A stretch of 64,000 nt of DNA, taken from positions 1 to 64,000 of the forward strand of contig NZ_BLVZ01000018.1 in assembly GCF_015471405.1 (NCBI RefSeq). The letters are read 5' to 3'. How positions within the stretch are numbered: the stretch's first letter is position 1; every line of letters starts with the position of its first letter. The DNA comes from Pseudomonas cichorii (GTDB taxonomy: Bacteria; Pseudomonadota; Gammaproteobacteria; Pseudomonadales; Pseudomonadaceae). A model generated the notes under the pieces. It was not told the origin of the DNA. It did not search any database and saw nothing but the letters and a program-made list of their open reading frames with translations. Shown in pieces: positions 16,947 to 24,158 of this stretch. Both the position numbers and the translations under genes were made by a program.

Positions 16947-18260
16947 TTACTCCTTCGAGGTGTCGTTCTGGCTCAGCCAGTTATTCAGGGCGGTGCGGGC
17001 AGGCTCGGCGTCGCCCGATTTTCCAAGCTGATCAAGCGGTACCAGGTTGGATTGAACGGTCAGCACATCGCCACCAGGCATAGCGGGTAAATTTTCCTTG
17101 CGACGCCCCTCGTTGCGCGTCATGTAGCCGTTCTGCCCCATTGTGCTGAGATATGCGGCCCTACCGGTGCTGTCTGCGCGAAGGAATGCCTCAAGCGAGA
17201 ACTCAGCGTAAAAGGTCCTTCGATCCACCGCAGTCATGCAGCGCTTGTTGACACACTGCTCGATGGGAGCCGTGTACGACATGATGCAGTAGGTCAGAAA
17301 CGCGATCTGCTGCTGCTCAAGGCCGGTACCCCAGTTGCTGCCCTTGTCGGTCTTCATCACCATCCAGGGTGGAACGCCGAACCAGCGGCAGATTTCTTCG
17401 ATGCTGTGCCCGCGCGACTCCAGCAGTTGAGCATCGACTGGGTTGATGCCGATCATCTCCGGCTTGACACCAGCCTCCAGCACCGGGCTCTTACCGGCAT
17501 TCAGCGCGCCGGATATCGTCTGGACATATTCGCGAAACTCAACGCGCTGGTTGGGCGTCAGGGTCTTATCGACCGAAAACGCCACAGTCGGCATCATTCC
17601 ATTCTTGAATGTGCTGTTCGCAGCGTCATCAGCAGACATCGCCGAGCCGAACACGTCGGCACCGTATCGAATTGCTGAAAGCCCCATGCGTCCATCAAGA
17701 GTGAATGCCGGGATATGCAGCATGTCTTCTCGCTGGATCTGCCGCCTTGCGCCCTTTCTCGGCCTGAAGAAGTACTTCAAGCGCCCATCGTCGTCCAACT
17801 CCACATCAACCCGGGACGGCATCAGAAAATCGAGCGCGATGACTCGGCCCGCAGAACGGTGAATCTCGCAGTAAGCATTACCCCACAACAGCATTGAGGC
17901 GACCACAGCCTGCCAGAAGTGAAAGGCGGCCATGTCCTCGTTCGGACTTGTGTGTACTACGTCATAAAGCGGGAAGTCTCTGGCGCTTTCGCGGCTCCCA
18001 TCCTTTTTTCGCTGATAAATGCTTAGCGGCAGACCTGCGACAGATGTAGAGATAATGCGAACGCATGCCCAGACCGTGGAAAGCCGCATCGCCTTGTCGA
18101 CAGTAACGGACTTGCCACTGCTTGACTGCGCGCCGTTGAAGGCGCTCCAGAATCCACCATCAGATAGCTTTATCGACTTACCCAGCCAACCGCTCAGGCT
18201 CTCAGATGCGGATGGCTTTGCGGCCGCGCTACCAAGAGCCTGGAAAAGGGTTTTACTCAC
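16947..18260 (-). CDS. HK97-family portal protein
   Basis: A 437-residue portal protein forming the ring at one capsid vertex through which DNA enters. Diagnostic stretches are STVWACVRIISTSVAGLPLSIYQ, HFWQAVVASMLLWGNAYCEI, HSIEEICRWFGVPPWMV and GLEQQQIAFLTYCI. I use the GTG at 18260 as start, since GAGG lies upstream. The longer frame from 18371 runs over the small membrane gene. The N-terminus overlaps that small gene by eight bases. Confidence 0.93.
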   Translation of the reverse strand: MSKTLFQALGSAAAKPSASESLSGWLGKSIKLSDGGFWSAFNGAQSSSGKSVTVDKAMRLSTVWACVRIISTSVAGLPLSIYQRKKDGSRESARDFPLYDVVHTSPNEDMAAFHFWQAVVASMLLWGNAYCEIHRSAGRVIALDFLMPSRVDVELDDDGRLKYFFRPRKGARRQIQREDMLHIPAFTLDGRMGLSAIRYGADVFGSAMSADDAANSTFKNGMMPTVAFSVDKTLTPNQRVEFREYVQTISGALNAGKSPVLEAGVKPEMIGINPVDAQLLESRGHSIEEICRWFGVPPWMVMKTDKGSNWGTGLEQQQIAFLTYCIMSYTAPIEQCVNKRCMTAVDRRTFYAEFSLEAFLRADSTGRAAYLSTMGQNGYMTRNEGRRKENLPAMPGGDVLTVQSNLVPLDQLGKSGDAEPARTALNNWLSQNDTSKE

Positions 18261-18414
18261 TGGAAAGACCTCGACGGATAAAGCCCGCGATACAGAACAT
18301 GCTGAACGAAGCCGCAAGCAACGCCCACGCCACACCGGCCAACATCCAAATACCCGCGCAAGCCAGGCCAAAGCCCATCAAGGCGAAGATGATGAAGCAA
18401 GAAAATGCACTCAT
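18253..18414 (-). CDS. Small two-helix membrane protein between terminase and portal
   Basis: A 53-residue frame starts with an ATG that overlaps the terminase stop codon as ATGA and ends eight bases into the portal gene. It encodes MSAFSCFIIFALMGFGLACA, then a second hydrophobic segment (VAWALLAASFSMFCIAGF), ending in positively charged RRGLSSE. Two transmembrane helices are predicted by eye. The tight overlaps on both sides argue that it is translated. Function unknown; it could be a holin-like or membrane-targeting protein, but the position is in the packaging module. Confidence 0.72.
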   Translation of the reverse strand: MSAFSCFIIFALMGFGLACAGIWMLAGVAWALLAASFSMFCIAGFIRRGLSSE

Positions 18415-20111
18415 GCGATCAAAGGGTCCCGTATGCCAGCCATGAAATTATCCATACCACCAGAGGCGGCTTCAGGATTAAGAGCCATCAGTGTGGCTGC
18501 ATCGAATGTCGCCATAAGCGGGTCGATCTTGGCTGAACCGCTGACCTGCTTATTGATTGTCGTTGCGTTGCCGACCTGAACGGTTCGTGCGTTGCCTACG
18601 CACCAAGCCATCAGGCGGGTTCCTCCGTGGATGAGCTCGCCACCGGCAACTTTCCGCTCTGTCGTCTTGATGGCACCGTTAAGCCTCCACCCCTGGGAGA
18701 CTGATACGATGCATTCCATGGCAATACCTCGGTCTGCCGTGATCAGCTCATCGACAATGTCCCCAATACCCGAAGCATCAACTCCGATGGCTTGCTTTTC
18801 AGGCAGCAAGCCTGCGTCGCGCACTTGGCAAATGATGTCAGCGACTGCCTTAACATCATCGCCAGGCCGATCAACAATGGTGAGATCACCGTCTTTCACA
18901 AAATCCATCAGAAGACTGGAGATATCCTTGCGGCGCTCAAGTGCGATCTTGTGTGCCCATGCGTGCGCCCAATGCAGCCACTTGCGGGTGCCCCGCTCAC
19001 GACCGATCAGGCTTAGCCCGAGCAAGTCATCCAGACCACCGCCATCGATACCGGCAACAACGACCTCGCTCCGCCGCAAGAACTCTTCAAGAGTGAGCTT
19101 TTTATCGCCTTGCGCCTCCCAGTGATCAGCACCTGCCCACCGGTTAGCCCGAAGATTCATTCCGATCTGGATATTCAGATGCTTGGCAATGAATTTACGT
19201 CGACTTCCTTCATCCTTGCGAAGCTCTTTTGCCAGATTATCTTCCAGCCACTCCTTGCTTACAGAGCGTCCCATGTTCGGGTTGGTTACGTAAAAATTCT
19301 CGGCCTTCAGGTAGTCCTCGTTGGCCACCATGGCTTTAGGAAATTCGTATAGCACCCCAAGCGACTTTGGATCGTTGACGATGCCATCACGTACGTCACG
19401 GTAGTAACTCAGTTTTTCCTCAAAAACGCCTGCCGGTGGCTCATCGCTCTGCGTCGATAGAAAAATGATGAAACCTTCTTCCCGCGATATCTGACCGCCA
19501 GTAGCCTCCATCAACATCGCATCCGCGTTGACGCGCTTGCCAAAGATCCAAAGCTCATCGATCAGAATCTTTCCGGATTTTTTACCTGATACCGTGTCAG
19601 TGTCTGCAGCAACAACCTTCAGAGAAGCCTTGGTCTCCAAGTGAGTGATCGTGCGCAGGTGATCCTGAACGTGCATCAGCGCACTCAATTCTGTATCAGC
19701 TCGCACCATTGCTGCGGCTGGCTTGTAGCTGTTGCCCGCCACCTCAATAGTCGGCGCAATGATCAGCAGCTCCTCTTCATGTCGCCAGTTGAGAATCAAT
19801 GCGGTCAGCATGATCCCGGCGGCGATCGTAGATTTGGAGTTCTTCTTGCTGATCAGGAGAAAGAACTCTCGGATCAGTTGCTTTCCACGCTCAGCGTCAT
19901 AAGCCCCAAAGATTGCCGATACGAAATCGAACACCCACTGCTCGCAACATGCACCGAAGGTCGGCTGCCCTGGGAGATCGACAACCTTCAGGGATTTGAA
20001 AACCTCCAGCGCAGCCTCGGCCTCATCCACAAACAATGGCTTGAAGGGGATGAGTGAGCGCCTGGAGACAATACGCTGCTCCCAGTCAGGGCAAGCCGTA
20101 GTCCACTGCAT
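18411..20111 (-). CDS. terL: Terminase large subunit
   Basis: A 566-residue packaging ATPase/nuclease of the HK97 TerL type. The ATPase domain has a deviant Walker A (LLISKKNSKSTIAAG) and Walker B with catalytic Glu (GKILIDELWIFG), then the coupling motif IIFLSTQSDEPP. The nuclease domain has the expected acidic residues in VVAGIDGGGLDDLLG and AIGVDASGIGDIVDEL. It cuts concatemers and pumps DNA into the prohead. The small subunit ends three bases upstream. Confidence 0.95.
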   Translation of the reverse strand: MQWTTACPDWEQRIVSRRSLIPFKPLFVDEAEAALEVFKSLKVVDLPGQPTFGACCEQWVFDFVSAIFGAYDAERGKQLIREFFLLISKKNSKSTIAAGIMLTALILNWRHEEELLIIAPTIEVAGNSYKPAAAMVRADTELSALMHVQDHLRTITHLETKASLKVVAADTDTVSGKKSGKILIDELWIFGKRVNADAMLMEATGGQISREEGFIIFLSTQSDEPPAGVFEEKLSYYRDVRDGIVNDPKSLGVLYEFPKAMVANEDYLKAENFYVTNPNMGRSVSKEWLEDNLAKELRKDEGSRRKFIAKHLNIQIGMNLRANRWAGADHWEAQGDKKLTLEEFLRRSEVVVAGIDGGGLDDLLGLSLIGRERGTRKWLHWAHAWAHKIALERRKDISSLLMDFVKDGDLTIVDRPGDDVKAVADIICQVRDAGLLPEKQAIGVDASGIGDIVDELITADRGIAMECIVSVSQGWRLNGAIKTTERKVAGGELIHGGTRLMAWCVGNARTVQVGNATTINKQVSGSAKIDPLMATFDAATLMALNPEAASGGMDNFMAGIRDPLIA

Positions 20112-20114
20112 TTG

Positions 20115-20615
20115 TCATCCCTTCGTGTTGTCGACCACCATCTTGGGGGCGGACCTCGGTGCGAACCGCCCTTTTCCAGCCTCTTTTGCTGCTGCGGCTT
20201 TCTCACCCTTCTTGCCAGAATCCCCTTTCTTGCCGTGAATGTAGGGAACCGCTGTCTGGGCGGCATTACGCCGATCAAAGACCTTGGCGCGAGGCTCATT
20301 CATGAGCGCAAGCAGCCACTCAAGCGGATCTTCTGTAAAGGGCATGCAATCCAAGAACTCGCCGCCAGCATCAGGAGGCGAGTCAGTATCTTCTTCAGCA
20401 GCCTGTTTAGATGCGCGCGGTGAGCGGCCCGGCTTAACACTGAGCTCGGCCTTCCTTGCCAGGATTGCTGCAGAAATTTTGGGGTCGTTGGCCCATCGCG
20501 ATCCGGCGGCAGATGCCGTAGAAGCCTTGCACCCTGCCGCTTCCGCCGCCTCTTTGTTGGACGCACCTCGAGCCTTAGCGTCAACAAACTGTCGCTGCTT
20601 GTCTGTTAACACCAT
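20115..20615 (-). CDS. terS: Terminase small subunit
   Basis: A 166-residue protein with an N-terminal helix-turn-helix of the type seen in phage small terminases (VLTDKQRQFVDAKARG, ASNKEAAEAAGCKASTASAAG). A central linker follows, then a basic C-terminus (KKGDSGKKGEKAAAAKEAGK) that may contact DNA or TerL. It recognises the cos or pac site and delivers DNA to the large subunit. The start is the ATG nine bases after an AAGG site. An ATG two codons upstream is too close to that site. Confidence 0.87.
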   Translation of the reverse strand: MVLTDKQRQFVDAKARGASNKEAAEAAGCKASTASAAGSRWANDPKISAAILARKAELSVKPGRSPRASKQAAEEDTDSPPDAGGEFLDCMPFTEDPLEWLLALMNEPRAKVFDRRNAAQTAVPYIHGKKGDSGKKGEKAAAAKEAGKGRFAPRSAPKMVVDNTKG

Positions 20616-20747
20616 TAACATAAACCTTGGAGGGGGGATAAAAACTACGAATGGGAGAGGGGGTGGTGTCCGAGACAAAAGGTCTTGAACTTTCGACCCG
20701 CCCTCCCCCTCAGGTGAGGCAATCAGCCTCGCAATTGAGATCGATTA

Positions 20748-21053
20748 TCATTCATTGATGCCGCGAGATTCGGCAGCCGTCTTGACCTGGTGACATGGCA
20801 CACAGAGGCTTTGCAGGTTGAGGTCATCATCAGTGCCGCCAAGGGTCTTGCCAATGATGTGGTCAACCTCAAGCTGCTCGGTGATCTTTCCGCATTTCTG
20901 GCATGTGTATTGATCCCTGATCAGGATTCGCTCACGAATTCGACGCCATGGCCGCCCGCCGCGTCCGGAGCCCCATTCAGTTGGGGCTGCCGATTTAAGG
21001 CGACTTGTTTGCGCAGGCTCAATTCGCGGCCTCAGCGTCTTAAGCCTGCTCAA
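20748..21053 (-). CDS. HNH endonuclease
   Basis: A 101-residue HNH nuclease with the full motif: CQKCGKITEQLEVDHIIGKTLGGTDDDLNLQSLCVPCHQVKT. The paired CxxC zinc ligands and the central DH are intact. Free-standing HNH proteins beside terminase genes in HK97-like phages are needed for DNA packaging together with TerL and the portal. This location fits that role exactly. Confidence 0.92.
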   Translation of the reverse strand: MSRLKTLRPRIEPAQTSRLKSAAPTEWGSGRGGRPWRRIRERILIRDQYTCQKCGKITEQLEVDHIIGKTLGGTDDDLNLQSLCVPCHQVKTAAESRGINE

Positions 21054-21241
21054 AGCTGTCCACTCCTGACCGGAGAGCCATCAAGGTAGGTCAGGGCCTG
21101 CATCTCCTCTTCCACCCCCTGCTCCTCCGCCAACGCCTGAATCAGAACCATCTGGTTCGTTGCAATCTGCTGGAGCAGTGCCGTCTGCTTCTTCTGCTCG
21201 GACAGCATCTGCTCCTGCAATAAGATTGAGTGCTCGCTCAT
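21050..21241 (-). CDS. Small helical protein next to the HNH gene
   Basis: A 63-residue frame beginning MSEHSILLQEQMLSEQKKQT and continuing as a Gln/Leu/Glu-rich helix, with a four-base stop/start overlap to the HNH gene. It is coiled-coil-like and acidic, with no known domain. The open frame extends upstream to 21292, but the upstream part is likely shadow sequence of the neighbouring frame. Function unknown. Confidence 0.6.
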   Translation of the reverse strand: MSEHSILLQEQMLSEQKKQTALLQQIATNQMVLIQALAEEQGVEEEMQALTYLDGSPVRSGQL

Positions 21242-21302
21242 ACGCAATGCGGCTCCACTTGTTGATCCATTCGCGCCGGGCGGCGCACCCACTACATGCC
21301 AC
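21081..21302 (-). CDS. Possible small CxxC protein (overlapping frame)
   Basis: A 73-residue frame starts MACSGCAARREWINKWSRIA, which resembles the small CSGCAARR proteins found near lysis or packaging genes of Pseudomonas phages. Its second half lies over the neighbouring helical-protein frame and becomes Gly/Asp-rich, as expected of shadow sequence. Either the two genes truly overlap or only the first 25-30 residues are conserved. Low confidence. Confidence 0.35.
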   Translation of the reverse strand: MACSGCAARREWINKWSRIAYERALNLIAGADAVRAEEADGTAPADCNEPDGSDSGVGGGAGGGRGDAGPDLP

Positions 21303-21520
21303 TATTCACCATCCATGCGCACATACGTGCCGTCGCAGACGAACTCAACGACAAGGCGGGTTGCTTCGCCAGGATTCTGGATGAGCTTGACGCTGCTCTG
21401 GCCACCCAGCACTTCACCACTGAAAGCGTCATGCAGGCACACATGCTGGCCGCTGCGCTTCACGATCAGTGGGCGGGACGACAGCAGGTAGCTGAGATTA
21501 CTTTGGGCGGCACTCTTCAT
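21302..21520 (-). CDS. Small phage protein, unknown function
   Basis: A 72-residue protein (MKSAAQSNLSYLLSSRPLIV...). Its second half is beta-like (SSVKLIQNPGEATRLVVEFV), then CDGTYVRMDGE. It looks like a small phage protein but carries no motif I can name. It reads into the CxxC frame with a one-base overlap, which supports a leftward mini-operon. Confidence 0.6.
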   Translation of the reverse strand: MKSAAQSNLSYLLSSRPLIVKRSGQHVCLHDAFSGEVLGGQSSVKLIQNPGEATRLVVEFVCDGTYVRMDGE

Positions 21521-21654
21521 ATCTACTCACTCTACGGTTGCGGTCGGCCATATCACTCTTGCGCATGCCAGCGCTTCGGCATGACTCAGAGCTGGACCCA
21601 TAGGGATCATTGGGAATGGTGGGTAACCAGGTGCGTGGACGAGCCAAGACTTTT

Positions 21655-22038
21655 TCACTTGGCGTCGTGCAGGCGCTGTTTCAGCTCATAGCCCATCAGC
21701 GGCCAGATTTTCTGCTCGGCGTTCTGTCGGGAGATCTTGCGGCCGATCTCGGCGTCGAAGTTTTCCGGGCTGGCACAGGCCGATTCGCCGGTGACGGTGA
21801 AGCCGTTCTCCAGCACCAGCACACAGAAGGTCAGCAGGCCGAGCGCTTGAGTGGACTCTTGGCTCGGCGTCCCGCCCACCGGATGAACATCATCGCCGTT
21901 GCGGTACGCGCCCATCACGCCGTCGACACCAGTGAAATAGTGCTCACTTGCGATGTTCGCTTGAAGGTCGGCCGGAGTGATTCGCGGCGCAGTCTTGCCC
22001 TTGACCTGAATCTCTTGCTCGATTGCCTTGTCGTTCAT
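21655..22038 (-). CDS. N4 gp49 / Sf6 gp66 family protein
   Basis: A 127-residue protein matching the family named after phage N4 gp49 and Sf6 gene 66. Typical stretches are APRITPADLQANIASEHYFTG, LTFCVLVLENGFTVTGESA and DAEIGRKISRQNAEQKIWPLMGYEL. The molecular role of this common phage family is unknown. The start ATG has a CTGGAG site and a hairpin upstream. Confidence 0.85.
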   Translation of the reverse strand: MNDKAIEQEIQVKGKTAPRITPADLQANIASEHYFTGVDGVMGAYRNGDDVHPVGGTPSQESTQALGLLTFCVLVLENGFTVTGESACASPENFDAEIGRKISRQNAEQKIWPLMGYELKQRLHDAK

Positions 22039-22058
22039 GCTGTACTCCAGAATGCAAA

Positions 22059-22080
22059 AGCCCCAGCGGGTGCCAGGGCT
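22059..22080 (-). terminator. Hairpin before the gp49/66 gene
   Basis: Minus-strand AGCCC...GGGCT stem with a TTTTG tail and then CTGGAG and the start codon. The stem is imperfect, so termination would be weak. Confidence 0.4.
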
Positions 22081-22124
22081 TGGGTTGTTCGCGCCACGAA
22101 ATGGCAGCTATCGAATTTGTGGCG

Positions 22125-22442
22125 CTACTGGCCTGACCTGTTCAGTGCTTCGCCAGCCTTGTCCACGGCCTTGGTCGCTGTTGTCGCCGCCCTGGTTGCT
22201 TTCTCGGCTGCCGTGCTGGTCTTGCGGGTCAGCTCATCTAGGCGATGATCACGCTGCAGCGTGGCCTCATCGTATGCAGCGCGAATCTCTGCAACCTGCT
22301 GCCGGTACGCATCCGCGAGCGTCCACTGGGCAACTTGAAAGCCCAGCATCGCACCACCGGCCAGCAGCAGGATCGCAATGAGCCAGATCTCCACCCGGCG
22401 CCACCAGTGGCGAGCGATGAAGTTGATTGCGCATCTGTCCAT
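22125..22442 (-). CDS. i-spanin (Rz-like)
   Basis: A 105-residue type II membrane protein. A single N-terminal transmembrane helix (WLIAILLLAGGAMLGFQVA) is followed by a long periplasmic coiled coil (ADAYRQQVAEIRAAYDEATL) and an Ala/Thr/Lys-rich end. That is the architecture of Rz i-spanins, which disrupt the outer membrane after endolysin action. The start overlaps the stop of the upstream membrane gene as TGATG. I searched the other frames for an embedded Rz1 lipoprotein and saw no clear lipobox. Confidence 0.75.
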   Translation of the reverse strand: MDRCAINFIARHWWRRVEIWLIAILLLAGGAMLGFQVAQWTLADAYRQQVAEIRAAYDEATLQRDHRLDELTRKTSTAAEKATRAATTATKAVDKAGEALNRSGQ

Positions 22443-22813
22443 CACGCAGTACCTCCAAGCTGGGCGCGCAGGCGAGAAATCTCCGCGCTTTGAGTCGTTA
22501 CCTTGTCAGTGAGCGTGGCGATCTGGCTTGTCAAAGCCTCCACCTTGCCCTCCATGCGCCCTACTGCCGCCGCCAATTCGTTGCGCTCTTTTGCGAACTG
22601 ATCAGCACGAGCCTCTGCGGCGTTTGCTCTTGCCCGCTCGGAATCGAGCAATTCGTTCAGGCGCCGGACAGTGCCGATATCAGCGTTGTCCATTGCCCGA
22701 TCAGCAGCATCCTTGGAGAGGAATTTCCTCAGCCACAGAAAGCCACCCAGTAGGATGGTGCCGGTCCCGCCCAGCCAGGTAGCTGTGCCCGGGCCGAGGT
22801 CGGTTGGGTCCAT
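22442..22813 (-). CDS. Membrane protein with coiled coil, possible lysis protein
   Basis: A 123-residue protein with one N-terminal transmembrane helix (ATWLGGTGTILLGGFLWLRK). A long coiled coil follows (LNELLDSERARANAAEARAD through LTDKVTTQSAEISRLRAQLG). It sits directly upstream of the spanin with overlapping stop and start. It may be a holin or pinholin-like protein, or a second spanin-type component. The sequence alone does not decide. The ATG at 22813 follows a hairpin and a CTGGAG site. Confidence 0.7.
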   Translation of the reverse strand: MDPTDLGPGTATWLGGTGTILLGGFLWLRKFLSKDAADRAMDNADIGTVRRLNELLDSERARANAAEARADQFAKERNELAAAVGRMEGKVEALTSQIATLTDKVTTQSAEISRLRAQLGGTA

Positions 22814-22829
22814 CGTTACTCCAGATACG

Positions 22830-22856
22830 AAAAAGGCCCAGCAGATGCTGAGCCTT
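22830..22856 (-). terminator. Hairpin before the lysis-region membrane gene
   Basis: Minus-strand AAGGCTCAGCA-TC-TGCTGGGCC stem followed by TTTTT, then CTGGAG and ATG. Same design as upstream of J and of the tape measure gene. Confidence 0.55.
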
Positions 22857-22965
22857 GAAATAGGTGTGAACGTCTTTCCGTGCGGTCTGCCAACAACCAA
22901 TCACCGGCTTATCAGAGACGCCCATAGGGCCGCCCTGGTTGCGGGTCCATCAAACCGCAGGCAAT

Positions 22966-22992
22966 AAAAAAACCCAGCTTTTGGTGGCTGGG
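22966..22992 (-). terminator. Terminator downstream of the Q-like gene
   Basis: Minus-strand CCCAGC stem, eight-base loop, GCTGGG, then seven Ts. It lies about 75 bases after the Q-like gene, where a late-gene antitermination protein would be expected to act (compare lambda tR'). Confidence 0.65.
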
Positions 22993-23067
22993 CTTTGGTT
23001 TCGCTGCGTATCACCGCACGCAAGATCGACATGATGGAGATAATTTACTGCCACTGCGCCACTACAG

Positions 23068-23631
23068 TCAAGCGGCATCTATGAAGATTTGTTCCTGATC
23101 GAAAATCTCGGTCACATGAATGACTGCGGCCTCCTCAATCTGCTCAAGACGCTTGTGAATACCAGACTTCCAGCGATGACGAGTGCGCTCAGGTGATGCG
23201 CCGGTCTCCCACGTATTCATGTCGTAGAACTCGGCGGACAGCACGATCATGTCTGTTGAGCGCTTGCCAGACTGCACACCCTTGAGCTTTGGAATAGCCC
23301 AGGCTGTCAGCGCCTTATAGACAAACAATTGAGGCGCGGGCGACACCATGCGACTTACCAGGCGGCCAATAGCCGCGACCTTGTTCGCCTTGTGCGTTGA
23401 GTACTTTGCGACCAGCACATCCCAGTGCGCAGCCTCCAGCCGCCGATGCAGCAGCGCATACAGACAGCAGTCGTAATCGAACTTGTCTCGCACTGAAAGC
23501 GTTGAGCCTGTACCACCCTGGCGCATGTCGGCATCGATCAGCTTCTGCCACGACTGCTTTGTGCTGTTATCGATGTTGTCGGCAGCGAGCACACGCACAA
23601 GGGTGCCCATCACGTCTTTATAGATGCCCAT
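23068..23631 (-). CDS. Putative late antiterminator Q-like protein
   Basis: A 187-residue protein at the end of the early replication operon, directly before the terminator and lysis genes, where lambda Q lies. It is basic and helical, with RHRWKSGIHKRLEQIEEAAV near the end, resembling the DUF1133/Q-type antiterminators. It contains two adjacent Cys (DYDCCLYALLHRRL) but no zinc-finger pair. A Q-like role, allowing RNA polymerase to read into the late genes, is inferred mainly from position. Confidence 0.6.
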   Translation of the reverse strand: MGIYKDVMGTLVRVLAADNIDNSTKQSWQKLIDADMRQGGTGSTLSVRDKFDYDCCLYALLHRRLEAAHWDVLVAKYSTHKANKVAAIGRLVSRMVSPAPQLFVYKALTAWAIPKLKGVQSGKRSTDMIVLSAEFYDMNTWETGASPERTRHRWKSGIHKRLEQIEEAAVIHVTEIFDQEQIFIDAA

Positions 23632-23634
23632 TGA

Positions 23635-23952
23635 TCAATCCCCTGTGTAATTCGTGCCACCGGCACCGCGACGGTTGTTCGTTCGATATTGCGCTTCAGG
23701 CCCGCTGATAGTGTTGGGGCGCTGGCGCTCGGCCTGCTGCTCCAGTTCGCGCACTCGCAGACCAAGCTGGGTTACAAGTTCTTCCAGCGGCAATGCCTCT
23801 CCTGTCGGCGCCGATATCCACCCGGAAGCGTTGCAGCGGCCGCAGGGCAACTCGTAAAAGACGCCCCTCACGACGGCTCTGCCCCGACAGTCTGGACACT
23901 GGGTCAAGTCCACCCTCTCTTTGCGCAGCGCTGGCCCGTACTGCTTCTTCAT
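23635..23952 (-). CDS. Small zinc-ribbon protein
   Basis: A 105-residue protein with a DnaJ-type zinc-ribbon arrangement: CPDCRGRAVVRGVFYELPCGRCNASGW (C-x2-C-x-G ... C-x2-C-x-A-x-G). A helical Leu-rich part follows (LEELVTQLGLRVRELEQQAE). Its start overlaps the upstream stop as ATGA. Such proteins occur just before Q in many Pseudomonas phages and may assist transcription control, but this is unproven. Confidence 0.75.
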   Translation of the reverse strand: MKKQYGPALRKERVDLTQCPDCRGRAVVRGVFYELPCGRCNASGWISAPTGEALPLEELVTQLGLRVRELEQQAERQRPNTISGPEAQYRTNNRRGAGGTNYTGD

Positions 23953-24158
23953 TTTCCCGGCGCCCCTTCAATCTCTTTGAGCCCAACCCAAGTGTGACCA
24001 TCACGGCATTCACAACCCGAGTCATCCAATGAGCCAATCCGGATGAACGCCTCATACTTGCGACCATTCAACTCATAGACATCAAGGCCCTGGGGTGAAA
24101 TCTCACCCTCAACCAGACTTGCGATCTGCCCACCGAACATTACCCTGGCTTTTTTCAT
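23949..24158 (-). CDS. Small nin-region protein
   Basis: A 69-residue protein (MKKARVMFGGQIASLVEG...) coupled to the recombinase gene by an ATGA overlap. A CECRDGHTW segment might bind metal. No family recognised. The start is chosen because of the overlap with the upstream stop codon. Confidence 0.65.
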   Translation of the reverse strand: MKKARVMFGGQIASLVEGEISPQGLDVYELNGRKYEAFIRIGSLDDSGCECRDGHTWVGLKEIEGAPGK

